This document shows positions 8,266-16,203 of a stretch of DNA of 33,599 bases, one piece after another. Both the position numbers and the translations under genes were made by a program. Origin of the DNA: Flavobacteriales bacterium (GTDB taxonomy: Bacteria; Bacteroidota; Bacteroidia; Flavobacteriales_D; Sanyastnellaceae). The stretch lies in contig JALQTD010000008.1 in the NCBI GenBank assembly GCA_023264155.1, forward strand, positions 1-33,599. The letters run 5' to 3'. The notes beneath the pieces were generated by a model. That model saw only the letters and a list, made by a program, of their open reading frames with translations. It was not told where the DNA came from and made no database searches. The first letter of the stretch is position 1. The number at the start of each line of letters is the position of its first letter.

Positions 8266-9644
8266 AGCAGTTCCGACCGATTCACGGCATCCTGGGAGTG
8301 GCCTTTGCTTGCGCGGCATTGCTGCTCTCGAGTGCATCGCCGCGGCAGGAAGGCCGGACGTGGGAGGTGGCGCGTGGCGGATACGACACGCTGTTCCACA
8401 CCCTGCCCCTGCGGCCCCAAGGGCTGCAGTTTCCCGGTGGGCGGCAGGCGTTCGAGCGGTTCCATGAACGGTTGGCGGCTCCGATGGTGGATGGGCATGG
8501 TGCGGTGCGCGTGGTGCACATCGGTGGGTCACACGTGCAGGCCGGTTGGATGGGCGACCGCATCCGGGAACGGTGGCTGGAGGGGCCGGGGAGCGCTTGC
8601 AGCCGTGGCTTGATTGCGCCCTACCGGATGGCCGGAACGAATACGCCGCCCCGGGTGCGGACCGAGTTCACACGGCATTGGAATGGCACGCGGTGCTCCC
8701 GAAGCCGGCACCAAGGTCCTTTCGGCGGTGTGGGGTTGAGCGCTGTGACGTTCGATTCCGCCGCCACCTGGTGGCACGCCGTCACGCGTTCCGACTCGAG
8801 CGCGTACGCCACAAGCCGCATCACCGTGCTCGCTGACGCACAGGGCCTGCTCCCGGTTTGGGACGGCGCGGACAGCACGGTCCGCGTTCGACGCACCGCG
8901 CTCGAACACGGAGCCGGCTGGGTGCTCGAACTGACGCCGGCGGTGGACACGTTGTTCCTCGGGTTGGAGCCGGACAGCGTGGGCGGGGATGCACCGCGGT
9001 GGTTCCGGTTGCACGGTTTGGTCGCCGAACAACCCGAATGCCCGTGCGAAGGGCTGGTGTACCACGAGATCGGGAACAACGGAGCGAGTACCGCCAGCGT
9101 GTTGCGGGGGGCGGGAGACGCAGCGTTTCACCGGGACTGGGCGGTGTTGGATCCGGATTTGGTCATCTTCGGTCTCGGCATCAACGACGCCCACGGGCCG
9201 GCCACGCGCTTCGACCCCGAGGGATTCACCGCCCGGTATGACAGCCTCATCGGGCTGATCCGGCAGACGCAACCCGATGCCGCATTTCTGTTCCTCACGA
9301 ACACGGACAGCTTCTACGGCAGGCGCCCGAATCCTTCCGCGTTGGCGGTGCGCGAGGCCATGTTCGAGGTGGCTGCCCGCCACGGTGCGGCGGTCTTCGA
9401 TTTGTTCGATGCGATGGGCGGCTTGGGGGCGATGGAGGTCTGGCGCGAAGCGGGCTATGCGCGCAGCGACCGCATCCATTTCACGCGGGAGGGCTACCGG
9501 GTGATTGCCGACTTGTATTGGGACGCGTTGCTCTGGGATTGGGCCAAATCCCAAGCCGTATCCCGCCGGCGCATCCAAATCCCATCCCCTGCACGTGGCC
9601 GTGAATTCACCCCGCCAACCGATTCGACCGCATGGAAATCCTAG
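8262..9644 (+). CDS. SGNH/GDSL-like hydrolase family protein, second copy
   Basis: Start chosen at ATG 8262 (MKQFRPIHGILGVAFACAALLLSSA), in frame with the 8016..9644 ORF. Motifs HIGGSHVQAGWMGDRI, IGNNGAS, FGLGINDAHG, SDRIHFTREGY. ATGA overlap with the upstream gene. Confidence 0.82.
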   Translation: MKQFRPIHGILGVAFACAALLLSSASPRQEGRTWEVARGGYDTLFHTLPLRPQGLQFPGGRQAFERFHERLAAPMVDGHGAVRVVHIGGSHVQAGWMGDRIRERWLEGPGSACSRGLIAPYRMAGTNTPPRVRTEFTRHWNGTRCSRSRHQGPFGGVGLSAVTFDSAATWWHAVTRSDSSAYATSRITVLADAQGLLPVWDGADSTVRVRRTALEHGAGWVLELTPAVDTLFLGLEPDSVGGDAPRWFRLHGLVAEQPECPCEGLVYHEIGNNGASTASVLRGAGDAAFHRDWAVLDPDLVIFGLGINDAHGPATRFDPEGFTARYDSLIGLIRQTQPDAAFLFLTNTDSFYGRRPNPSALAVREAMFEVAARHGAAVFDLFDAMGGLGAMEVWREAGYARSDRIHFTREGYRVIADLYWDALLWDWAKSQAVSRRRIQIPSPARGREFTPPTDSTAWKS

Positions 9645-11338
9645 ACGCCCTCATCGACTGGCTGCGGTTCGATCCGCGCGCACCTTTGACGTTTACTCGC
9701 GTGGGGTTTTGGGCCTACCTCGTGGTGGTGCTCGTAGGATTCGCTACGCTTGAGCGCAAAATCGCCGTGCGGAATGCGTACCTGTTCGGCATGAGCTTGC
9801 TGTTTTACTGGAAAACCAGCGGGTGGTTCTTCCTGATCTTGTTGTTTTCCACGGGATCGGATTGGTGGATTGGTCAGCGGATCGCCGCACACGAGGGCGG
9901 AGCGCGCAAGGGGTGGCTTGCCCTGAGTTTGACCATCAACCTCCTCGTGCTGTTTTACTTCAAGTACGCCTACTTCTTTGTCGACAGCCTGAACCCCATC
10001 CTCGGCACCCATTGGCAGCCCACGCACGTGCTCGGTGAATGGAGCAACGCGGTGCTCGGCACGAGCTTCCGGGTGGACCGCATCCTGCTGCCGGTGGGCA
10101 TCAGTTTCTACACGTTCCAGACCATGTCCTACGCCATCGATGTGTTCCGGCGGGAGATTGAGCCGGTGAAAAACCCGCTCGATTTCGGTTTTTACGTCAG
10201 CTTTTTTCCGCAGCTCGTGGCCGGCCCCATCGTCCGTGCACGGGATTTCATTCCGCAGCTGTACCGGCCGTATGCCTTGACGCGGGCGGGGTTTGGTATG
10301 GGCTTGTTTTGGGTGCTCAACGGGCTGATCAAGAAAGTGTGGCTCGCCGACTACCTCGCCCTCAACTTGGTGGACCGGGTGTTTTCCCGGCCCGAAGCGT
10401 ATTCGGGCTTTGAGAACTTGCTGGGCTTGTATGCCTACAGTTTGCAGGTGTACGCGGATTTCAGCGGGTACACGGACATGGCGATTGGGATTGCGATTTG
10501 GCTTGGCTTCCGCTTGCCCCAAAACTTCAACGCACCGTACAAGGCGAAAAACGTCGGGGAATTCTGGAAGCGGTGGCACATGAGCCTGTCCACCTGGCTG
10601 AAGGACTACTTGTACATCCCCATGGGCGGCAACCGCAAGGGCTCCGTTTTTACGGCCATCACTTCCTCCTTCATCTTGCTGTTCTTCGCCTTGCTCGTGC
10701 CGAACATCGGGGTGCTCCTCGTCGTGGCAGGTACGTTGTGCTTGGCCATCGGGGCGGCCCTGTGGTTCCCGGCGTTCAAGCGTTGGTCGGTCACGAACAT
10801 CAACGTGATGCTGACCATGCTCATCGGTGGGTTGTGGCATGGGGCGAGCTGGAATTTCGTACTGTGGGGCGGGTTGAACGGGCTTGGCATCGTGGTGTAC
10901 AAGCTGTGGCGCAAGGTGAGCCCGTGGGAGGGGTACGACAAATGGTGGAAGGCGCTGGTGGGCGGGTTGTTGACGTTTCACTTCATTACCGCTACCCGGA
11001 TTTGGTTCCGGTCAGGCAGCAAGACCACATGGGAATCCCTGGAGGAAGGGCACAACTTGCTGACGGAGTGGTTCACCGCCAATGCCATGATCCGGCAGCT
11101 GGGCCAAATCCCGAGCAGCCCCTTCGCCGACATCGTTCGCGGTTACGCACCGCTGCTCGCCCTGATGGCCGCGGGATACGCCATCCACCTCCTGCCCGAT
11201 CGCTGGAAACAGGGGTACCGCGAAGCGTTCAGCCGCGCGCCGCTGTGGGTGCATGTCGTGGCCGGCGTAGCGGGCATCAGCTTAGCGTGGCAGGCCATGC
11301 GGGCCGGCCTTCAGCCGTTCATTTACTTCCAGTTCTGA
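9632..11338 (+). CDS. MBOAT family O-acyltransferase (AlgI/DltB-like)
   Basis: 568 aa polytopic protein with YADFSGYTDMAIGIAIWLGFRLPQNFNAPYKAKNVGEFWKRWHMSLSTWLKDYLYIPMGGNRKG and IGGLWHGASWNFVLWGGLNG. Overlaps the upstream gene by 13 bp. Confidence 0.96.
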   Translation: MEILDALIDWLRFDPRAPLTFTRVGFWAYLVVVLVGFATLERKIAVRNAYLFGMSLLFYWKTSGWFFLILLFSTGSDWWIGQRIAAHEGGARKGWLALSLTINLLVLFYFKYAYFFVDSLNPILGTHWQPTHVLGEWSNAVLGTSFRVDRILLPVGISFYTFQTMSYAIDVFRREIEPVKNPLDFGFYVSFFPQLVAGPIVRARDFIPQLYRPYALTRAGFGMGLFWVLNGLIKKVWLADYLALNLVDRVFSRPEAYSGFENLLGLYAYSLQVYADFSGYTDMAIGIAIWLGFRLPQNFNAPYKAKNVGEFWKRWHMSLSTWLKDYLYIPMGGNRKGSVFTAITSSFILLFFALLVPNIGVLLVVAGTLCLAIGAALWFPAFKRWSVTNINVMLTMLIGGLWHGASWNFVLWGGLNGLGIVVYKLWRKVSPWEGYDKWWKALVGGLLTFHFITATRIWFRSGSKTTWESLEEGHNLLTEWFTANAMIRQLGQIPSSPFADIVRGYAPLLALMAAGYAIHLLPDRWKQGYREAFSRAPLWVHVVAGVAGISLAWQAMRAGLQPFIYFQF

Positions 11339-11354
11339 GAAAGGGGCACGCCTG

Positions 11355-11513
11355 TTATTCCGTGCACGCCGGCACTTCCTCGAGGTCGCCGTACGCGCTG
11401 CATTGCGCGTGCCGCGTACCGCAGCTCGTAAGGAGAACGGCGAAGAACAACGTACCGAGTGCGGCGATGATGAGGCGCTGGATGTTCGTGTGGTCAAGTG
11501 GGCGTGATGTCAT
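11355..11513 (-). CDS. Small lipoprotein, 52 aa (not in the ORF track)
   Basis: Manual translation: MTSRPLDHTNIQRLIIAALGTLFFAVLLTSCGTRHAQCSAYGDLEEVPACTE*. Hydrophobic stretch then lipobox LTSC; length 159 nt falls below the track's apparent cutoff. Confidence 0.6.
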   Translation of the reverse strand: MTSRPLDHTNIQRLIIAALGTLFFAVLLTSCGTRHAQCSAYGDLEEVPACTE

Positions 11514-11582
11514 GGCTCAAGCAATTGTGGTCGGTACGCATAACGTGCGGCTGCCCAATTTAGTGCATCTTCGCCTTCGATT

Positions 11583-11590
11583 TACTTTTG
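11583..11590 (+). promoter_or_regulatory. -7 promoter element TACTTTTG
   Basis: Exact TAnnTTTG match 17 nt before ATG 11608. Confidence 0.5.
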
Positions 11591-11607
11591 CAGGCCAAAT
11601 CCCGCCC

Positions 11608-11940
11608 ATGCCCACCTCCCCTTCCCCCCGCCGAACCATCGCCCTGACCTTGCTCATCCTGCTCGCTTTGCACACCGTATTCCTGTTGAACCACGTGTAC
11701 ACGGGGCCGGTGCCGGACTGGCTGGCCCAAGCGGATGCTGGGCTCGGCGAACACCGCGCAGTGCTGATGATCCTCGAGGCCTTGGCCGCCGGCGTGGTAT
11801 TCGTGGACCTGATCACCCGGTTCGACGAACTGGACAAGCGGGTGCGCCCCGCACACGTCCTGCTCGTCGCCCTCGCGGTCGTGGGGTGGCTCGCCCAGGT
11901 CTTCGTGTTCTTCTTGGATTCGGCCTTGTCTTTGGCCTGA
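11608..11940 (+). CDS. Small integral membrane protein, about three TM helices, function unknown
   Basis: In frame with the 10498..11940 ORF but starting at ATG 11608: MPTSPSPRRTIALTLLILLALHTVFLLNHVYTG...; -7 element just upstream. Confidence 0.7.
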   Translation: MPTSPSPRRTIALTLLILLALHTVFLLNHVYTGPVPDWLAQADAGLGEHRAVLMILEALAAGVVFVDLITRFDELDKRVRPAHVLLVALAVVGWLAQVFVFFLDSALSLA

Positions 11941-11941
11941 A

Positions 11942-12694
11942 TCAATCCAAATGGTATTGGTAATCGCCCTCATCAAGGCGCGATGGCAGCGTGCTGAACA
12001 GCCGAAACCGTTGCTTCACGTACTGGATGAATTCGTATTGTGACCAATTCTGGAGCATCTCGTCCCCCGGATCGCAGAAGGCAATGAAGGCATCGAATTC
12101 CGGCTCTTCCAAGTCGATGATTTCGTAATCAACGTACTTCACGAACAACTCCCGGAGCAGGTTGCGGCGGCGGTCGTCGTTCTCCATGCGCGCCACCTCG
12201 CGCTTGGACTGCTCTTGCCGGCTGAACATTTGGTACAAAAACGTGATCGGGCTGCTGAACGCGTCCACGGACGAGACCCGGTAGTCCGTCTCGTCGTAAC
12301 CGAGGGATTCAATGTCGTGGAGGATCGCTTGCAACTCGCGCGGGGCGACGATTTCGGCGATGCCGACTTGAACGGCAAGCCGCTGCAGCTTGATTTGGAC
12401 CTCATCGGAAGGCGAAACGGAAGGCACCACCCAATTCCGCGTGTGGAAACCGATGGCCCCGATGGCGAGCGTATCCCCCGGCTGCGCGGACACCACGAAG
12501 TCCCCATTCGCATCGACGAACAAGCCGCCGCCCAACCCACTTCGGTTCACGACCATCGCCGCCGGAACGTAGCCCCCGTTCGCATCAGTGACCTTGCCCG
12601 CGACCAACACCCGCTCCGGTTGCTGTCCCCAAGCCGCTCCCGCCCACAGCAGGCCACTCCACATCCACGTTCTCATGCGCATAATTCGAGTCAT
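11942..12694 (-). CDS. Carboxypeptidase-like regulatory domain (CarboxypepD_reg-like) secreted protein
   Basis: Start taken at ATG 12694 (MTRIMRMRTWMWSGLLWAGAAWGQ signal peptide); VLVAGKVTDANGGYVPAAMVVNRSGLGGGLFVDANGDFVVSAQPGDTLAIGAIGFHTR is typical of the fold. Confidence 0.78.
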   Translation of the reverse strand: MTRIMRMRTWMWSGLLWAGAAWGQQPERVLVAGKVTDANGGYVPAAMVVNRSGLGGGLFVDANGDFVVSAQPGDTLAIGAIGFHTRNWVVPSVSPSDEVQIKLQRLAVQVGIAEIVAPRELQAILHDIESLGYDETDYRVSSVDAFSSPITFLYQMFSRQEQSKREVARMENDDRRRNLLRELFVKYVDYEIIDLEEPEFDAFIAFCDPGDEMLQNWSQYEFIQYVKQRFRLFSTLPSRLDEGDYQYHLD

Positions 12695-12700
12695 CGCTGC

Positions 12701-12708
12701 GAAAGTTA
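12701..12708 (-). promoter_or_regulatory. -7 promoter element TAACTTTC, 6 nt before ATG 12694
   Basis: 7/8 match to TAnnTTTG on the minus strand; part of a 41-bp divergent intergenic region. Confidence 0.4.
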
Positions 12709-12723
12709 CGGTCTGAAAAGCGC

Positions 12724-12731
12724 TAATTTCG
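12724..12731 (+). promoter_or_regulatory. -7 promoter element TAATTTCG, 4 nt before ATG 12736
   Basis: 7/8 match to TAnnTTTG with the TTCG ending seen at several other starts in this window. Confidence 0.45.
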
Positions 12732-12735
12732 AAGC

Positions 12736-13812
12736 ATGGCGCCAACTTCTGCCAAATCCAACGACGCGAAAGCGGCTGCCCGCGCAGCTGCACAAGCACG
12801 CATCCGGGCGGCTTCGGCGCGCCACCGCTCCCCGGAAGATTGGGCGCGCGCCATTGCCGCTGGCGACCGCGATGCGCTCTCGCAGGGCATCACCTTGGTA
12901 GAAAGCCGTTCGGCGCAGGACCGGCCGCTCGCTGAAGCCCTCCTGGCCGCTGCACTCGCCCTCCCTCAATCAACCGTTGCGTCTGCGCGCATCGGCATCA
13001 CAGGCATTCCAGGCGTGGGCAAGAGCACGTTCATCGAGCGTTTGGGCCAAACCCTGATTGCCGCCGGCCACCGAGTCGCTGTGCTCGCCGTGGACCCCAC
13101 CAGCCAACGATCTCACGGCAGTTTGCTCGGCGATAAAACCCGCATGGAACACCTCGTTCGGGAACCCGATGCGTTCGTGCGGCCGAGTCCCGCCTCCGAC
13201 GCCTTGGGAGGCGTGAACAGGGCCACTTCGGAGGCCATGGTGCTGTGCGAGTTGGCAGGGTTTGACCGGATATTGGTGGAAACGGTGGGGGTTGGACAAT
13301 CTGAGACCGCCGTGCGGCAGATGACCGACATCTTCATGCTATTGCTCATCAGTGGGGCGGGCGATGATTTGCAAGGGATCAAACGCGGCATCATGGAAAT
13401 GGCGGATTTGGTTGTCATCAACAAGGCCGATGGTCCGCTGGTGCATGCGGCGGAGCAGACGGCCAAAGAATGTACCGGCGCGCTGCACCTGATGCCCCCG
13501 CACCCACACGGGGAGCCCGTGGAAGTGCTGCTCGCGAGCGGGTTGGAGGGACACGGATTGGACGCAGTCATCGCGCAGCTCGCGCGCTTGCAAGCCGCTT
13601 TCGAGGCCTCCGGGTGGTGGGCTGCGCAGCGCACGGATCAATTGCAACAGCGGTTCGATGCCTTGGTCCGCGATCGCGTCCTCGAAGTGGCCCTCGGACG
13701 GGACGGTGCGCAGTCCTTGTGGCAACGCTTACAAACTGAGGTCCTACATCGGCAAATTTCCCCGTACGCGGCGGCCAGAATCTTCGTGAATAACGTAGAT
13801 TCGTCTAAATGA
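12736..13812 (+). CDS. meaB: Methylmalonyl-CoA mutase-associated GTPase MeaB (ArgK family)
   Basis: 358 aa; P-loop GITGIPGVGKSTFIERLG, AVDPTSQRSHGSLLGDKTRM, ETVGVGQSETAVRQMTD, VVINKADG. Confidence 0.96.
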   Translation: MAPTSAKSNDAKAAARAAAQARIRAASARHRSPEDWARAIAAGDRDALSQGITLVESRSAQDRPLAEALLAAALALPQSTVASARIGITGIPGVGKSTFIERLGQTLIAAGHRVAVLAVDPTSQRSHGSLLGDKTRMEHLVREPDAFVRPSPASDALGGVNRATSEAMVLCELAGFDRILVETVGVGQSETAVRQMTDIFMLLLISGAGDDLQGIKRGIMEMADLVVINKADGPLVHAAEQTAKECTGALHLMPPHPHGEPVEVLLASGLEGHGLDAVIAQLARLQAAFEASGWWAAQRTDQLQQRFDALVRDRVLEVALGRDGAQSLWQRLQTEVLHRQISPYAAARIFVNNVDSSK

Positions 13813-14678
13813 AAATGAGTTTCGTCTTTTTATTGATGCATTTCTCGGCGGGCGCCGCATGGGGCGCCATGGTGTGGGGGTTGCCGTGGGAATTGCTCAA
13901 AACCTGGGGCATTGCTCCCGGGAGGGTGCTGCTTGCTTGGGTCGGAGCACTGGCCGCTGGGTGGTACCTGCCGGAGGTGATGGCGTCGGTGGTGTTCCTG
14001 GCAGCCACCTTGCATACGTTGCTGTCCGTCTATAAGACTTGGAACCACTTGAATAAATGGGGCGTACAAGACCGCGCTCAAACCAGCGAACAACAAGCGC
14101 AATTGATGGACTTGCGAGCGCAATTGGCTCGGCTGCATGAACAAGAACGCATGGCCATCCGCATCCAACAAACCGAGACGGAGACCCAGGTATTGGGGGA
14201 TGCTTTTCGCCGATTCGACGCCATGCTATTGACCATCGAGAACCACTTGGCCTTGGGAGACGAAGCCCGGGCCGAGCGATTGATCACCCTTTTCGGCAAA
14301 CATTTGCGCGGCATCCTCAACGAAGCGAGCTCCCCCTTCATTCGCTTGCGCGACACCTTGGAAGCCATCCGGAATTACCTGACGTTGATGGAGGCCTTGA
14401 CGGATGAACGCCTATTGATTGACCTCGATGATGGGATGATAGAGCCCGAACACCACGGGCGAATGACACGGAATTTGGCCATCACACCGTGGATAGAGGC
14501 CCAGACCTGGCCGCTGTTCGAAGCGGTGGAACTGCAGAGCAATGTGGCTGCCCCGCATTTGATTACGGCAGACCTCGAAGGCGGCGAAGTGGTGTTCCGC
14601 CTGGACGAAAAGGAGTCGTTTCGGCTGAAATTGATGGGGGCTCCTGACCCCGCACTCCGCGTGCACCAGCGCGCTTGA
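13809..14678 (+). CDS. Degenerate LytS/His_kinase-like membrane protein (putative pseudo-histidine kinase)
   Basis: 289 aa; N-terminal TM helices, coiled coil, then FRRFDAMLLTIENHLALGDEARAERLITLFGKHLRGILNEASSPFIRLRDTLEAIRNYLTLMEAL resembling the LytS-type region but without the NPHFLFN His box; ATGA overlap with meaB. Confidence 0.65.
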   Translation: MKMSFVFLLMHFSAGAAWGAMVWGLPWELLKTWGIAPGRVLLAWVGALAAGWYLPEVMASVVFLAATLHTLLSVYKTWNHLNKWGVQDRAQTSEQQAQLMDLRAQLARLHEQERMAIRIQQTETETQVLGDAFRRFDAMLLTIENHLALGDEARAERLITLFGKHLRGILNEASSPFIRLRDTLEAIRNYLTLMEALTDERLLIDLDDGMIEPEHHGRMTRNLAITPWIEAQTWPLFEAVELQSNVAAPHLITADLEGGEVVFRLDEKESFRLKLMGAPDPALRVHQRA

Positions 14679-16061
14679 TCAATCCGTCCGCCAGTTGGAC
14701 AAGTGCGCGATGAGGGCGGAAGGCGCCACGCGGTCCTCCCGCCTGCGCGCCATGTCCTTGATGGCGACCACCCCTTCTGCGCGTTCCTGTTCTCCCGCAA
14801 AAACGACGAAATCGGTTTGGGTGTCGGACGCAAACTTCAGTTGCTTTTTTAGTTTGGCCACTTCGGGGTAGAGCACCGTCCGGAAGCCGCCCGCGCGCAG
14901 CTCATCCACCAAGGCCAAATCCCCTGCCGTTCCCTGCTCATCCATGCGCAACACCAACACATCGTGCGCCGCCTCTTGCCCTTCCGGGAACAAGCCGAAA
15001 TGTTCGCAGACGTCATAGATGCGGTCGGCGCCAAAGCTGATGCCCACCCCGCTAACGCCCGGCCAACCGAAGATGCCGGTCAAATCTGCGTACCGTCCGC
15101 CCCCGCAGATGCTTCCTACAGGCGCTTCAGGTACCCGCACCTCGAAAATGGCGCCCGTGTAGTAGTTCAATCCGCGCGCAAGGGTCGGGTCGAATACGAT
15201 GTGTTGCGCTGCCGGGCGGCCGCTGCACCAATTGAGCAAGGTCCGCATGTCGTGGATGCCGGCTTGGGCTTGCGGGACTTCACCGGCGATGGCAGCGGTG
15301 GCCTCGAGCCGAAGGCGTGCGTCGGATTGAGTCGTCAATTGCACCACGCGCTGCACACCTTCCCGCACGGCTTCGGAGAAACCGCGATCGGCGAGCTCCT
15401 TGTCAACGCCTTCGGCGCCCACCTTGTCCAGCTTGTCCATGGCCACGGTGAGGTCGGTGAGCCGGTCGGCCACGCCCCACGATTCCGCGAGGCCCGCCAG
15501 GATGCGGCGATCATTGACGACCACTTCGAAACCGGGAATGCCCAATTCCTGCAGGACTTCGGTGAACAGCTGTATCAAATCGAATTCACTGACCAAGCTC
15601 TCCGAACCGATGATGTCGGCATCGCATTGGGTGAATTCTTGGTAGCGCCCGCGCCCGGGGCGATCTCCACGCCAAACGGTTTGGATTTGGTACCGGCGAA
15701 AAGGAAAGCTCAATTCGTTCCGAGCCATCACCACAAATCGGGCGAACGGCACGGTCAAATCATAGCGCAACGCCTTCTTCGCAATCGAAGGGGTCAAAGC
15801 CTTGCTGTTGCCCTCCGCCAGCGCGGTTTCATCCGCTTTCGCTAAGTAATCGCCGTTGTTGAGGATGCGGAAGATGAGCTGATCCCCTTCCTCCCCGTAT
15901 TTGCCCGTGAGCGTGGACAAATTCTCCATCGCCGGCGTCTCCACAGGGGCCATGCCGTGCCGCTCAAAGCCGCTCCGGATGGTATTCAAAATCCAATTCC
16001 GCCGCGACATGACCACCGGGCCAAAATCGCGTGTTCCTTTAGGGATGCTCGGCTTGTTCAT
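14679..16061 (-). CDS. hisS: Histidyl-tRNA synthetase
   Basis: 460 aa; KGTRDFGPVVMSRRNWI, FRRYQIQTVWRGDRPGRGRYQEFTQCDADIIG, LNYYTGAIFEV, GGGRYADLTGIFG, GVGISFGADRIYDV. Confidence 0.98.
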   Translation of the reverse strand: MNKPSIPKGTRDFGPVVMSRRNWILNTIRSGFERHGMAPVETPAMENLSTLTGKYGEEGDQLIFRILNNGDYLAKADETALAEGNSKALTPSIAKKALRYDLTVPFARFVVMARNELSFPFRRYQIQTVWRGDRPGRGRYQEFTQCDADIIGSESLVSEFDLIQLFTEVLQELGIPGFEVVVNDRRILAGLAESWGVADRLTDLTVAMDKLDKVGAEGVDKELADRGFSEAVREGVQRVVQLTTQSDARLRLEATAAIAGEVPQAQAGIHDMRTLLNWCSGRPAAQHIVFDPTLARGLNYYTGAIFEVRVPEAPVGSICGGGRYADLTGIFGWPGVSGVGISFGADRIYDVCEHFGLFPEGQEAAHDVLVLRMDEQGTAGDLALVDELRAGGFRTVLYPEVAKLKKQLKFASDTQTDFVVFAGEQERAEGVVAIKDMARRREDRVAPSALIAHLSNWRTD

Positions 16062-16065
16062 GCCG

Positions 16066-16073
16066 CAAAATTA
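16066..16073 (-). promoter_or_regulatory. -7 promoter element TAATTTTG, 4 nt before hisS ATG
   Basis: Exact TAnnTTTG match on the minus strand (plus-strand CAAAATTA). Confidence 0.6.
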
Positions 16074-16168
16074 CCGCTTGTTCTGCAACCGCTTTTTGAC
16101 GAATGCAAAAACCAAGACCACAGCCGTTGCTAACCAAATCCACATCATGACGCACACACATTACTTTG

Positions 16169-16182
16169 CCGCAACATTGCGG
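16169..16182. repeat. Inverted repeat CCGCAA-CA-TTGCGG upstream of the WD40 gene
   Basis: Perfect 6-bp arms, 2-nt spacer, 5 bp upstream of a TAACTTCG box. Confidence 0.5.
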
Positions 16183-16187
16183 ACCGC

Positions 16188-16195
16188 TAACTTCG
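16188..16195 (+). promoter_or_regulatory. -7 promoter element TAACTTCG, 8 nt before ATG 16204
   Basis: 7/8 match to TAnnTTTG. Confidence 0.4.
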
Positions 16196-16203
16196 TGATT
16201 TCG

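Noticed and set aside
9641-10981. 446-aa minus ORF opposite the MBOAT gene
   Set aside because: His/Gln/Pro-rich shadow of a strongly supported membrane protein gene.
10498-11607. N-terminal extension of the 10498..11940 ORF
   Set aside because: Overlaps the MBOAT gene in another frame; the credible start is ATG 11608 with a -7 box just upstream.
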